Numbered from the stretch's first letter, positions 53,298 through 62,404 are shown. The stretch is 64,000 nt of DNA from Paraburkholderia largidicola (GCF_013426895.1 NZ_AP023176.1:1302001-1366000), one strand, 5' to 3'. Made by a program: numbers and translations. Notes: a model not told the origin generated them from the sequence alone.

Positions 53298-54705
53298 ACA
53301 CGCAGCAGAGTTCGTATCCGAAGCCGTCGATGTCGTCGTGGTCGGCGCCGGTCCCGCCGGCATGAGCGCGGCGACACGCGCGGCGCGCGCCGGTCTTTCC
53401 GTCGTGCTGCTGGACGAGCAGGATGCCGTCGGCGGGCAGATCTATCGCGCGATTGGCCGTGCCGACGCGCGCCGCAAGGAGATACTCGGCCCCGACTACG
53501 CAGCGGGCGCGACGATCGCCGACGCGTTCTCGCGCTCCGGCGCGCGGCATGTTGCGCACGCGTCGGTGTGGCAGGTCACGCGCGAGCGGTCCGTGCATTA
53601 CCTGAAGGACGGCAAGGTCGGCAGCTTCGACGCGCAGCGCGTGATTCTCGCAACGGGCGCGCTCGAACGGCCGTTCCCGATTCCGGGCTGGACGCTGCCC
53701 GGCGTGCTGACGGCGGGCGCCGCGCAGATCCTGCTGAAAAGCGCTGGCGAAGTGCCCGCCGAGCCGCCCGTTCTCGCGGGCTGCGGGCCGCTGCTCTATC
53801 TGCTCGGCTGGCAATACGTGAGAGCGGGCGTGCCGATCCGCGCGCTCGTCGATACGACGCGTCACGAAGACCGCTGGCGCGCGAAGAAGCATCTGCTGTC
53901 GGCACTGCGCGCGTGGCCGTTTCTCGGCAAAGGTCTGCAACTGATCCGCACGCTGCGCGACGCGGGCGTGCCGATCTTCGAGGGCGCCGACGATCTGCGC
54001 GTCGAAGCGAAGCAGGATGCCGACGGCGTCGAACGCGCCGCCGCACTGAGCTTCACGACGCAGGGCCGCGCGCACAAGGTCGAAGCAAGCGTGATCCTGC
54101 TGCATCAGGGCGTCGTGCCGAACACGCAATTCACGCTCTCGCTACGCGCGCAACACCACTGGGACACGGCGCAACTCTGTTTCGCACCGACCACGGATGC
54201 ATGGGGCGAACTCGACGTGCCGGGCATCTTCATCGCGGGCGACGGTGGCGGCATCGGTGGCGCGCTTGCTGCCGCCGAACAAGGTGCATTGAGCGCGCTC
54301 CAGGCCGTCTGCCAGCTCGGCGCAATCGACGCCTCCACGCGCGACTTCGAAGCCGCGCCGCATCGCCGCGTGCTGGCGAACGTGATGCGCATCCGCCCGT
54401 TTCTGGACAGCCTGTACCGCCCGCGCGACGCGAACCGCATTCCACGCGACGACGTGATCGTCTGCCGTTGCGAGGAAGTGACGGCAGGCGACATTCGCGG
54501 CTTCGTCGAACTGGGCTGCGTCGGCCCGAACCAGGCGAAGTCGTTTGGACGCTGCGGGATGGGGCCGTGCCAGGGACGCATGTGCGGGCTGACCGTCACC
54601 GAGATCATCGCGGACGCGCGCAAGGTGCCGCCAGGCGAAGTGGGCTACTACCGCATCCGTCCGCCCATCAAGCCGCTCACACTGGGAGAACTCGCCGGTG
54701 AATGA
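53287..54705 (+). CDS. NAD(P)/FAD oxidoreductase with BFD-like [2Fe-2S], HcnB/OoxA-like
   Basis: 472 residues; ATG 53287 is 6 bases from GGAGG, better than ATG 53281. 'VDVVVVGAGPAGMSAATRAA' binds FAD, and 'VILATGALERPFPIPGWTLP' is the conserved central motif of opine-oxidase A subunits. 'IFIAGDGGGIGGALAAAEQG' is the second FAD contact. The C-terminus has BFD-type cysteines C393, C395, C423, C428 and C433 in 'CRCEEVT' and 'GRCGMGPCQGRMC'. Together with the two preceding proteins it forms a heterotrimeric dehydrogenase like octopine/nopaline oxidase, hydrogen cyanide synthase or D-hydroxyproline dehydrogenase. Confidence 0.9.
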   Translation: MAAEHAAEFVSEAVDVVVVGAGPAGMSAATRAARAGLSVVLLDEQDAVGGQIYRAIGRADARRKEILGPDYAAGATIADAFSRSGARHVAHASVWQVTRERSVHYLKDGKVGSFDAQRVILATGALERPFPIPGWTLPGVLTAGAAQILLKSAGEVPAEPPVLAGCGPLLYLLGWQYVRAGVPIRALVDTTRHEDRWRAKKHLLSALRAWPFLGKGLQLIRTLRDAGVPIFEGADDLRVEAKQDADGVERAAALSFTTQGRAHKVEASVILLHQGVVPNTQFTLSLRAQHHWDTAQLCFAPTTDAWGELDVPGIFIAGDGGGIGGALAAAEQGALSALQAVCQLGAIDASTRDFEAAPHRRVLANVMRIRPFLDSLYRPRDANRIPRDDVIVCRCEEVTAGDIRGFVELGCVGPNQAKSFGRCGMGPCQGRMCGLTVTEIIADARKVPPGEVGYYRIRPPIKPLTLGELAGE

Positions 54706-55879
54706 CGCCGCCCTGTCCCCTTCCGCCGACACGCGTGAAGCCGATGTGCTCGTGATCGGCGGCGGCCTGCACGGATCGAGCAGCGCCTTCCATCTGGCTG
54801 CGCGCGGCGCGCAGGTGATCGTGCTCGAAGCCGATTACGTCGCGCGGCACTCGTCGGGCGTGAACGCGGGCGGCGTGCGCACGCTCGGTCGGCCCGTGCC
54901 TGAAATTCCACTGGCGCTGATGTCGCGCGAAATCTGGCACACGTTGCGGGACACGCTTGGCGACGACGGCGGCTTCGTGCCTTCAAGCCAGTTGAAGATC
55001 GCCGAGACGGAAGCCGAACTCGACGAATGCCGCGAGCGCGTCGCGCTGCTCGAAGCCCATGGCTTTACGCACGAAAAGCTGATCGACCGCGCCACCTTGC
55101 TCGAACTCGAACCCGCGCTCGCGCCGCATGTGACGGGCGGCATCTGGGTCGAACGCGACGGCTACGCGTTGCCGTTCAGGACCACGACGGCCTTCCGGCT
55201 CGCCGCGCAGCGACACGGCGCGCGGTTCTTCGAAGGCACGCCCGTGACCCGCATCGAACAGCGCGGCACGCGCTGGCTCGCGCACACGCCGCGCGGCACG
55301 TTCAGCGCGGAAAAGCTCGTCATCACGGCGGGCGCGTGGGCGGGCCAACTGGCCGAGCAGGTCGGCGAGCGCGTGCCCGTTCATCCCGAAGGACTGATGC
55401 TGATGGTCACGCATCGCGTCGCGCCCTTCTGCCGCGCGACGCTCGGCGCAACGGGCCGTCCACTGTCGTTCAAGCAGTTCGACAACGGCACGGTCGTGAT
55501 AGGCGGCAAGCTGATCGGGATTGCCGATCTCGATGGACGGCATGGCGAGGTGGACTTCGCGCGCCTCGTGCGCAGCGCGAATACCGTCGTCGATCTGTTC
55601 CCGCATTTGCGGCATCTCGGCGTCAATCGCGCGTGGGCGGGCGTCGAAGCCTTCACCGACGATGCATTGCCCGTCATCTCGACGAGCCGCCGCGCGTCGA
55701 ATCTCGTCTATTCGTTCGGCTATTGCGGCAGCGGTTTTCAGCTCGGGCCGGCATGCGGACGGCTCGTCTCCGAACTGGTGCTCGACGGCAAGACTTCGTT
55801 GCCGCTCGACGCGTTCGCGATCGACCGCTTCGCGCAGCAGGCCGTCTCCGAACGGACGGCGAGCGCCGTCGCGCATTGA
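54698..55879 (+). CDS. DAO-family FAD oxidoreductase (second flavin oxidase of the operon)
   Basis: 393 residues starting with GTG 54698, preceded by GGGAG, 8 bases inside the previous gene. 'VLVIGGGLHGSSSAFHLAAR' is the FAD site and 'HSSGVNAGGVRTLGRPVPEI' the following loop. 'GYALPFRTTTAFRLAAQRHG' and 'AFTDDALPVISTSRRASNLV' are DAO-fold motifs, with 'SFGYCGSGFQLGPACGRLV' closing the site. It resembles sarcosine/D-amino-acid oxidases. It could act on the product of the three-component enzyme or on a related amine. It is not a duplicate of the HcnC-like subunit upstream. Confidence 0.88.
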   Translation: MNDAALSPSADTREADVLVIGGGLHGSSSAFHLAARGAQVIVLEADYVARHSSGVNAGGVRTLGRPVPEIPLALMSREIWHTLRDTLGDDGGFVPSSQLKIAETEAELDECRERVALLEAHGFTHEKLIDRATLLELEPALAPHVTGGIWVERDGYALPFRTTTAFRLAAQRHGARFFEGTPVTRIEQRGTRWLAHTPRGTFSAEKLVITAGAWAGQLAEQVGERVPVHPEGLMLMVTHRVAPFCRATLGATGRPLSFKQFDNGTVVIGGKLIGIADLDGRHGEVDFARLVRSANTVVDLFPHLRHLGVNRAWAGVEAFTDDALPVISTSRRASNLVYSFGYCGSGFQLGPACGRLVSELVLDGKTSLPLDAFAIDRFAQQAVSERTASAVAH

Positions 55880-55938
55880 TTCATGCGCGCGCTGTCCGGC
55901 GCGCGATTTAACACTTCAACCAGGGAGCAAACCAACGT

Positions 55939-56292
55939 ATGTCCGATATCGTGAGAATCGAAACGAATCAGCGCATGAGCCGTGTCGTCAAGGCGGCGGG
56001 GCTTGTGTTCATCGGCGGCCAGACGTCGAACGATCACGCGCCCGATGTGAAGGCCCAGACGGCGAGCGTGCTGGCGAAGATCGACGGCTTTCTGGAGAAG
56101 GCGGGCATCGACAAGACGCGTCTCGTGTCCGCTCAGGTGTGGCTTGCGAACATCGAGCGCGATTTCGCGGGGATGAACAGCGTGTGGGACGCATGGGTCG
56201 CGCCCGGCTGCGCGCCGACCCGCGCGACCGTCGAGGCGAAGCTGGCCGCGCCGGAGCTGCTGGTCGAAATCGCCGTCGTCGCGCTGGCGTAG
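55939..56292 (+). CDS. RidA-family imine/enamine deaminase
   Basis: 117 residues. 'RMSRVVKAAGLVFIGGQTSN', 'DVKAQTASVLAKIDGFLEKA' and 'DKTRLVSAQVWLANIERDF' are the RidA core. 'GCAPTRATVEAKLAAPELLV' contains the conserved P-x-R-x-x-x-x of the active site with the imine-binding arginine. AGGGAG precedes the ATG. Hydrolysis of an imine formed by flavin oxidation of an amine or imino acid is the expected role; it is the last gene of the operon. Confidence 0.9.
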   Translation: MSDIVRIETNQRMSRVVKAAGLVFIGGQTSNDHAPDVKAQTASVLAKIDGFLEKAGIDKTRLVSAQVWLANIERDFAGMNSVWDAWVAPGCAPTRATVEAKLAAPELLVEIAVVALA

Positions 56293-56322
56293 CGGCTGGG
56301 CTTCGAAGCGGTCGCCGCGCGC

Positions 56323-57840
56323 CTACGCGTTTGCGACGCGATACGTGCCGCGGCCCGCCTGCTTCGCGCTGTATAGCGCCTGGTCTGCGCGCCGGATCAG
56401 GCCGTCGACAGAATCGTCGTTCGCCGCCAGCGCAATGCCGACGCTGGTGCCGATGCTGACGGCCTCGCCCGTCGACAGATGGTACGGCAGCGCGATGTCG
56501 CGGATCACGCGCTGGGCCAGCGCGACGACGGAAGGCAGCGTGGTGTGGTCGGCGATGATCGCGAACTCGTCGCCGCCCAGCCTCGCGACCAGTTCACCCG
56601 GACGCAGCACGCGCGACAGCCGCGACGCGACCGTCTCCAGCACCTCGTCGCCCGCGCAATGGCCGAGCCGGTCGTTGACCTGCTTGAAGCCGTCCAGGTC
56701 CAGATACATCATCGCGATCGCATCGCCGTTCATCCGCGCGCGATCCAGCAGGATCTGCTCCAGCCGGTCACGCAGTTCGCGGCGGTTCGGCAGGCCCGTC
56801 AGCGCATCGTGCCGCGCCAGGTGCAGAATCTTCGCCTCCGTCTGCCGCCGCTCCGTCACGTCCTCGATGATGATGACGGCGCTGCCGTCCGGCACCGGGT
56901 TGCGGGTCAATTCCAGCTGGCGGCCGTCCTCGAGTTCGAGACCCATCGGGCTGCGCTCGTCGCCGAGCCACGCGCTGAACCGCTCGACGAGCCGCTTGCG
57001 CAACGCTCCGCCGAATTGCGCGATGCCCACATGACCGATGAACTCCGGCAGCGGCACGTTGAGCTTGAGCATTTCGACCGTCGCGCCGAACAGTTCCGCC
57101 GTGCGGCGGTTGGCGATCACGACCTTGCCCGCTCCATCGACGGTGCACAGGCCATGCGGCATGTAAGCCAACGCGGCGTCGAAGCGCGCGGCCAGTTCGG
57201 CGTGGCGATGTTCGGCCGTCATCAGCGCGACGAGACCGTTGTAATGGCGTCGCACCACCGACACCATCGCCGCGTTGTAGGCGATGAGCGGCGGCACGAG
57301 AATCCATGCGCCGCTTTGCGGCGCGATCAGCGCGCCAATGCCGATCGGCACGGTGCCGAGAAAGATCTGCGCGATAGCGAGCCGTGGCAGCGCCGCATTG
57401 CGCGACGCGATGCCGCCGAGAATGCCCGCCGCGACCATGATCGCGAGCGTGGCCAGTTCCTTGTCCGGCGAGAGAAAGCACGCCGCCGTGCCGAGGCCGA
57501 GCAGCAGGCAGGCAATCAGGCTGACGGGCGCATAACGGGCTGCCCACGGGGCGGGATGCACCTCGGCGACCCGGCTGCGCGTCACGTAGAGGCGCACGAT
57601 GCCGAGGCGCGCGGCCAGCACGGCGATATCGGCGATCAGCCAGAGCGCCGTCCATGTCTGATGCAGCCGAAAACACGCGACGACAGCCACGAAAATGCTG
57701 GAGATGCCCGACAGGAACAACGGCCATGCGTTGTCGAACAGCGCGGACAGCAGCGCGGCGCGCACCGACGGGCTGACAATGGCTTTCTCTGGCGTGGGCG
57801 TCGCCAGTAGCGATTCGAACATGGAAGTTTTCTCGGACAT
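56323..57840 (-). CDS. Membrane diguanylate cyclase (PAS-GGDEF)
   Basis: 505 residues. About six membrane helices fill the first 200 residues, then a PAS domain ('LAYMPHGLCTVDGAGKVVIA', about 210-330) and a GGDEF domain (340-505). The active site GGDEF is at 422-426 ('ARLGGDEFAII'). The inhibitory site RxxD is replaced by RPGE, which may weaken product inhibition. 'HDALTGLPNRRELRDRL' starts the domain and 'MMYLDLDGFKQVNDRLGH' carries metal ligands. No EAL domain is present, so it should only make c-di-GMP. The N-terminal helices and PAS sense an unknown membrane or cytoplasmic signal. Confidence 0.93.
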   Translation of the reverse strand: MSEKTSMFESLLATPTPEKAIVSPSVRAALLSALFDNAWPLFLSGISSIFVAVVACFRLHQTWTALWLIADIAVLAARLGIVRLYVTRSRVAEVHPAPWAARYAPVSLIACLLLGLGTAACFLSPDKELATLAIMVAAGILGGIASRNAALPRLAIAQIFLGTVPIGIGALIAPQSGAWILVPPLIAYNAAMVSVVRRHYNGLVALMTAEHRHAELAARFDAALAYMPHGLCTVDGAGKVVIANRRTAELFGATVEMLKLNVPLPEFIGHVGIAQFGGALRKRLVERFSAWLGDERSPMGLELEDGRQLELTRNPVPDGSAVIIIEDVTERRQTEAKILHLARHDALTGLPNRRELRDRLEQILLDRARMNGDAIAMMYLDLDGFKQVNDRLGHCAGDEVLETVASRLSRVLRPGELVARLGGDEFAIIADHTTLPSVVALAQRVIRDIALPYHLSTGEAVSIGTSVGIALAANDDSVDGLIRRADQALYSAKQAGRGTYRVANA

Positions 57841-58175
57841 GGCTCCGCCGTGGTCGGGACGCTGCATTCCGGCCCGTCGCGGGGCAAGCTTTGCTCTCTG
57901 AGTTAACGGCCTGAAGATACCGGGCTTGAGTCAGGTAAACGCGACGCAAGCGGCAGGTGACGCATGATGCCGTAATTTTGGCCGCTCGTGCGGCCCGCGT
58001 GTATATGTTACTCACGCAAAATTACGTTGTGCCCGCATCCGTCCTGCCGTCTGGAGACTGAAATAGCTGTGAGATCCGGACGCGGCTACTGTCCGGCTGG
58101 CGCGCGTCGTCGTCGTCGGGAAAGCGGGTCTGGAGGGTGATCCGCGTCGCGCGCTGAACGAGATGTCGCGCGCCG
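57841..58175. other. Intergenic region between the cyclase and small hypothetical genes
   Basis: 335 bases with no supported gene. The portion 57,900-58,020 is A/T-richer and probably contains the cyclase promoter. I see no hairpin with T-run and no operator I trust. Confidence 0.4.
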
Positions 58176-58439
58176 TCAACGATGAACGTTGCCATCGCGG
58201 CCAGGCAACGCAAAACCTTTCGCCTGCTCGCGATCCTGCAAGTTCACGGCAGCAATCACCGTATTGCGTGGAATCAAAATTTTCAGGCCATCGACTTCCG
58301 CTTCGCACATGCCTTCGCTAGCGTCGAAGGTGTCGCACATCAGCTGGCTCCAGTCGTCCTCTTTCGGATGTTCGCTGAATACGTCGTGTGAAACGTTGCG
58401 CCAGTAAGCGCCGTGCAGAATGACAAGCCATGCCATCAC
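58176..58439 (-). CDS. Hypothetical protein (87 aa)
   Basis: The product begins 'MMAWLVILHGAYWRNVSHDV' and continues acidic, then 'GLKILIPRNTVIAAVNLQDR'. The composition looks natural for a soluble protein, not a shadow frame: two cysteines, no repeats, balanced charges. I do not recognise a family. It follows a small zinc-ribbon gene by 39 bases on the same strand and may be in the same transcript. A weak GAGG lies upstream. Confidence 0.45.
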   Translation of the reverse strand: MMAWLVILHGAYWRNVSHDVFSEHPKEDDWSQLMCDTFDASEGMCEAEVDGLKILIPRNTVIAAVNLQDREQAKGFALPGRDGNVHR

Positions 58440-58478
58440 GACCTCGATCGGAAAATGCCGCCAGTGAACGTCGCACGT

Positions 58479-58697
58479 TCATGCGGTGGATGCGCCGGAC
58501 GGATTGCGCAGCGACCAGACGCCCGGCGTGTTTCTAAGCATCCAGTTACCACAGACGGTGCAACGGTATTCGTCATGGCGTTCGACGGATGACGCCGGCG
58601 ACGCCCTGCCATCGGAACCCATCGCACTCAAATCGCCATGCGGCGGCGCCGACGACGGCTTTCCGTCCAAAGCCTTGCATGCGTCGCATGGTTGCAT
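58479..58697 (-). CDS. Small zinc-ribbon-like hypothetical protein (72 aa)
   Basis: Two CxxC pairs, 'MQPCDACKALDG' and 'YRCTVCGNWMLRN', suggest binding of one zinc ion. The middle is low-complexity and polar. GAGG precedes the ATG at good spacing. It starts 27 bases after the FmdB gene stop, so the two are probably co-transcribed. Function unknown; nucleic acid or protein binding is possible. Confidence 0.55.
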   Translation of the reverse strand: MQPCDACKALDGKPSSAPPHGDLSAMGSDGRASPASSVERHDEYRCTVCGNWMLRNTPGVWSLRNPSGASTA

Positions 58698-58724
58698 CGG
58701 CGTGCCTCGCGTTATGCCACGCGC

Positions 58725-58889
58725 TCAACTCTTGCGCGACGTCTTCGCGACGAACGGCGTTGGCGCGTGCTGCACCTTGTCGCTTCCACATTTAGGACAT
58801 TTCAGCTGCGCCGTTGCATGTTCTGCGACGTGCTCCGCGTGCTCGAACTTTTCCCCACAACTCTCGCAACGATACTGATAGGTCGGCAT
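58725..58889 (-). CDS. FmdB-type zinc-ribbon protein
   Basis: 54 residues from ATG 58889, preceded by GGAG. 'MPTYQYRCESCGEKFEHAEH' and 'LKCPKCGSDKVQHAPTPF' form the two CxxC knuckles of the FmdB/CxxC_CXXC_SSSS regulatory domain family. It is normal in size for the family. The upstream extension of the frame to 58985 is not needed. FmdB proteins are thought to be regulatory; no target is visible. Confidence 0.9.
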   Translation of the reverse strand: MPTYQYRCESCGEKFEHAEHVAEHATAQLKCPKCGSDKVQHAPTPFVAKTSRKS

Positions 58890-59172
58890 GCTGATTCTCC
58901 GATGCGGAAGAACTGGATGCGGATAACAAAACCGCATCGCCGTGAAAACGCATATGGCAGTAACCCATTCTAGTGCGGCATGCATCGATTGAAGGGTTTT
59001 TCGTATGCCTCACGCGTGCTGGCTATGCGTGCAGCATCGGCAATTATTTTTTCTGCACTCGCGTTCGGATATCGACACCCATTTGAATAAATGGGCACTT
59101 AAAATTTTCATGTACTGCCCATGCACGATTGACTCAATTGTCCGATCGATCGACGTCAGGAGAACCTATCGC

Positions 59173-61095
59173 ATGCTCGACACACGAATACGACACCACG
59201 CCCTCTTCTTCGGCGCGTTCATTGCGATGATCGCCTCCGTCTGTCATGCGCAATACACGACCGACTGGCTCGCGAATACCTATGGCACGCTTGCCGCGCA
59301 TGTCGGCAATGCCGCGCGTTCGATGTGGGTCGCGCCCGAAGGCGTCGTCTATACGGCTTCGATGTGGGATGAGAACGAAGGCGGCGTGGCGATTTATCAG
59401 AATGGGCAAAGCATCGGATCGATCGGCATTCATAGCGAGTTCCAGGGCAGCGCCATTACCGGCAATGCAACGTCGATCTTCGCGGCGATGCAGGCGGGCA
59501 CGCAATACGGCAGCGGCGGTGTCGGCCGCTATAACCGCGCGACAGGCACACGCGATCTCGTCATCAACGTCAGCACATGGAACGCGGTGACCCGCGCCGA
59601 TGCGATCACGGGACTCGCGACGGCCGGTTCGCTGCTCTATGCCAGCGATTTCTTCGGCAATCGCGTGCGCGTCTTCACGACGGATGGCGCGTGGCAGCAG
59701 GACATCAGTGTCGCCGGGCCCGGCGCGCTCACGCTGGATAGCGCGGGCAACGTCTGGGTGGCGCGCAAGAGCGCGGGCGCAATCGTCGAGTACAGTCCTG
59801 CGGGCGCGTTGCTGAACACGATCCAGATGGCCGCGACTTCGCGTCCTTCCGCGTTGTATTTCGATGCATCGACGGGTCTGCTGATGGTCGGCGACGAAGG
59901 CCCCGATATGAACATCAAGCTCTACAGCACGACAGGCGCACCGCAACTGGCCGGCACGTTCGGCGTTCAGGGCGGCTATCTCGACGCCACGACGGGCATC
60001 AAAGGCCAGGTCGGCGATAAGCGCTTCACGCGTATCGAGGGCATCGGCAAGGACTCGGCCGGCAATCTGTATGTGCTCAACAATCCTTGGGGCGGCGGCT
60101 GGGACCTCGGCCGCAACGGCGGCACGGACATTCACGCATACAGCAGCGCAGGCAGCCTGCTCTGGAAGCTGCAGGCGCTCAACTTCGAAGCCGTCGCGGC
60201 GCCCGATCCCGTGACGGATGGCGCGCTGTTCTATAGCGGCACCAACCTCTATTCGGGCACGGCGGGCGGCACCTTCATCGCCAACACTGTCGATCCCTTC
60301 TCTTATCCGGATGACCCGCGCCTGAACGTCAACGATACACAACGCGACGAGCACTTCGGCCAGCTCGTCAGCGTCGGCGGCAACCGGATACTCGTTGCGT
60401 CAGGACAGAACCCGGCCATTTTCTACTTCTTCCATTTCGAACCGTCGAAGGGGTATATCGCCGTGCCGGATGCATCGCTGCCCGGCACGGCGTTCAATAC
60501 GACGCGCGCGGTGACGGGCGGTTTCAGCATCGACAGCAAAGGCGACGTGTGGGCCGGGCTCGATCGCACGAATCATATCTATCACTACCCGCTGACGGGC
60601 TTCGATGGATATGGCAAGCCGAGTTGGGGACCCGGCATCGCCTTGCCGATTCCGATGAGCATCCGTCCGTTGACGCGCATCATCTATCTCGCCGGGAGCG
60701 ACACGATGATACTTGCGCAAGGCATCGCAGGCAGCTGGGACTGGACCGCGATGAATACGCGGATCGAGGTGTATCACGGCTGGAGCGCAGGCAACATGAC
60801 GCGGCCCGACCCGGTGATCAATCTCACCAGTGCGAACGCGAAATCGATGACGGCGGCGGGCAACTATCTGTTCGTCGGCTACGTGCACACGGTGCCGAAC
60901 ATCGATGCGTTCAATCTCATTAACGGCCATCTCGACGCAACGTTGATCAACTCGAATCCAGGCAACGTGGATGTCGGCAACGATGTCGACTCGATGTATG
61001 GCCTGCGCGCCTACCTCAGATCGACGGGCGAGTATGTGGTCACGAAAGACAACTACAACGGATCGAGCATCATCGTGTATCGCTGGACGCCGTGA
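59173..61095 (+). CDS. Secreted NHL/beta-propeller-like protein (640 aa)
   Basis: ATG 59173 has AGGAG ten bases upstream and opens a signal peptide (MLDTRIRHHALFFGAFIAMI..., cleavage after CHA). The mature part shows several degenerate propeller blades, each with a 'LDSAGNVWVARKSAGAIVEY' or 'IGKDSAGNLYVLNNPWGG' type repeat, and later 'FSIDSKGDVWAGLDRTNHIY'. These 'D-x-x-G-N-x-Y/W-V' repeats are NHL/SMP-30-like. No catalytic motif is recognised. It is likely a periplasmic or surface binding protein or a divergent gluconolactonase-type hydrolase. It stands alone between convergent neighbours. Confidence 0.75.
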   Translation: MLDTRIRHHALFFGAFIAMIASVCHAQYTTDWLANTYGTLAAHVGNAARSMWVAPEGVVYTASMWDENEGGVAIYQNGQSIGSIGIHSEFQGSAITGNATSIFAAMQAGTQYGSGGVGRYNRATGTRDLVINVSTWNAVTRADAITGLATAGSLLYASDFFGNRVRVFTTDGAWQQDISVAGPGALTLDSAGNVWVARKSAGAIVEYSPAGALLNTIQMAATSRPSALYFDASTGLLMVGDEGPDMNIKLYSTTGAPQLAGTFGVQGGYLDATTGIKGQVGDKRFTRIEGIGKDSAGNLYVLNNPWGGGWDLGRNGGTDIHAYSSAGSLLWKLQALNFEAVAAPDPVTDGALFYSGTNLYSGTAGGTFIANTVDPFSYPDDPRLNVNDTQRDEHFGQLVSVGGNRILVASGQNPAIFYFFHFEPSKGYIAVPDASLPGTAFNTTRAVTGGFSIDSKGDVWAGLDRTNHIYHYPLTGFDGYGKPSWGPGIALPIPMSIRPLTRIIYLAGSDTMILAQGIAGSWDWTAMNTRIEVYHGWSAGNMTRPDPVINLTSANAKSMTAAGNYLFVGYVHTVPNIDAFNLINGHLDATLINSNPGNVDVGNDVDSMYGLRAYLRSTGEYVVTKDNYNGSSIIVYRWTP

Positions 61096-61121
61096 GGTCT
61101 TTGCGCACGGGTAGCGCGCCG

Positions 61122-61139
61122 CCGCGGCTCAGGCCGCGG
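61122..61139. terminator. Hairpin at the convergent end of the propeller and acyltransferase genes
   Basis: CCGCGGC (61122-61128) and GCCGCGG (61133-61139) pair around TCAG. It overlaps the acyltransferase stop and is 27 bases from the propeller-protein stop. No T-run. Confidence 0.4.
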
Positions 61140-62277
61140 GTGCGCCCGGCACGTCCGGTGTGTACTTTCGCAGGCGCTGCGAAATGACGTGCGAAGGCTT
61201 CTCGATGATCCGGTAGAACGCGTAGCTGATCGCAAAGGCCAGCGCCACTTCGACGAACCACGCGTAGCGCGAGCTTTCGTCGAATGTCGTCATTTCGAGT
61301 AGCGCCAGCGCGGTCTTGTGGCAAAGATAAAGGCTGTACGACCACGCGCCGCACGCAGCCAGCACCGTCCACACACGCGATTGAGATGGCGTCGCGGTTT
61401 CCGTTGCGATCCAGATTGCCGCGAAGATCTGAAATACCGGCAGCGTGATATCCGGTGTGATCAACGGCAGCATCGCCGGCTTGAGACTCGATTCCGATAA
61501 CAGAATCATCACGGCCGCGCCTGCCGCAACGATCACCGTTCTCAGCACGACGAGATGGCTGGCAAGCAGACGCGTGCTCGCATCCAGCGCGCGCCTCATC
61601 GCCATCGTCAGCGGAGAATACGCGCCGCGAATCTGGAACTGCGCCGCGTTACGCTGCGTCTCCGCGATCAGGCAGCCCGATATCCAGCCGGCCGCGTACA
61701 GCAATGCCGTGCCCGGAACGCGATACGTTTCATAGACGCAACCGTGACAAACGGGATGCCCGAACAGCCGCACGCATGCCACCATCGCAGTTGCCATCAA
61801 CGCACAACCGACGATCATTTCCCCGATATAGCGAAAGCGTGGCCGCAACAGCGGATAAACCGCGTAATACGCCATCTCGCAGTAAAGCGACCACAATACC
61901 GATTCCAGATAGTTCTGCCCCGACGGTAATGGCTGAACGACGCAAAGCAGTACGACGAGCGGCAATCCAATCCGGATGAATCGCGACGCGTAATAGTTGA
62001 CTGGCTTGAGCGCGACGTCCTTATGATATGCGGCGTGAATGCAATAACCGGATATCACGAAGAACACGATGACGGCGGCAGGTCCGGCGAACAATGCGGT
62101 CGACCCGGACCACAACGCGCCGCCCAGAAAGGAAAGCCGGTGCGGCAGGAGTTCTTTGAAAAGGGGCGGCTTGAAGTGGTACATCAGTACCCAGAACGCC
62201 GCGAGAAAGCGAATGGCGTCGATCTTCAGGGATTTTCCGGAATTGGCCGACGCCGGCAGCTTCAAGGTATTCGCCAT
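61129..62277 (-). CDS. Acyltransferase-3 family membrane protein
   Basis: 382 residues with about ten membrane helices. It starts 'KIDAIRFLAAFWVLMYHFKP', where the histidine after the first helix is the conserved catalytic residue of the family. 'AVIVFFVISGYCIHAAYHKD' and 'NYYASRFIRIGLPLVVLLCV' contain the next conserved segments (FFVISGY, SRFxRI). Such proteins transfer acetyl or other acyl groups from acyl-CoA to extracytoplasmic sugars, for example O-antigen or exopolysaccharide. No sugar biosynthesis genes are adjacent. An inverted repeat lies in the leader at 62298-62326. Confidence 0.9.
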   Translation of the reverse strand: MANTLKLPASANSGKSLKIDAIRFLAAFWVLMYHFKPPLFKELLPHRLSFLGGALWSGSTALFAGPAAVIVFFVISGYCIHAAYHKDVALKPVNYYASRFIRIGLPLVVLLCVVQPLPSGQNYLESVLWSLYCEMAYYAVYPLLRPRFRYIGEMIVGCALMATAMVACVRLFGHPVCHGCVYETYRVPGTALLYAAGWISGCLIAETQRNAAQFQIRGAYSPLTMAMRRALDASTRLLASHLVVLRTVIVAAGAAVMILLSESSLKPAMLPLITPDITLPVFQIFAAIWIATETATPSQSRVWTVLAACGAWSYSLYLCHKTALALLEMTTFDESSRYAWFVEVALAFAISYAFYRIIEKPSHVISQRLRKYTPDVPGAPAA

Positions 62278-62297
62278 TTTTTTCGCCCCTTTTATTA

Positions 62298-62326
62298 CGG
62301 CTGCGTCGATCTTATCGTCGCAGCCG
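62298..62326 (-). promoter_or_regulatory. Imperfect hairpin or operator upstream of the acyltransferase
   Basis: CGGCTGCG (62298-62305) and CGCAGCCG (62319-62326) are perfect arms, and inside them CGAT and ATCG also pair, separated by a T-T mismatch, with loop CTT. It lies 21 bases before the acyltransferase ATG on its leader side. Confidence 0.4.
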
Positions 62327-62404
62327 ATAACAAAAATGGAAAATAATTGGCGAAATTAAAACTCACCGCTCGCGGCTTGAATGCGCGAGCGGCGCTTGCA
62401 GCAA

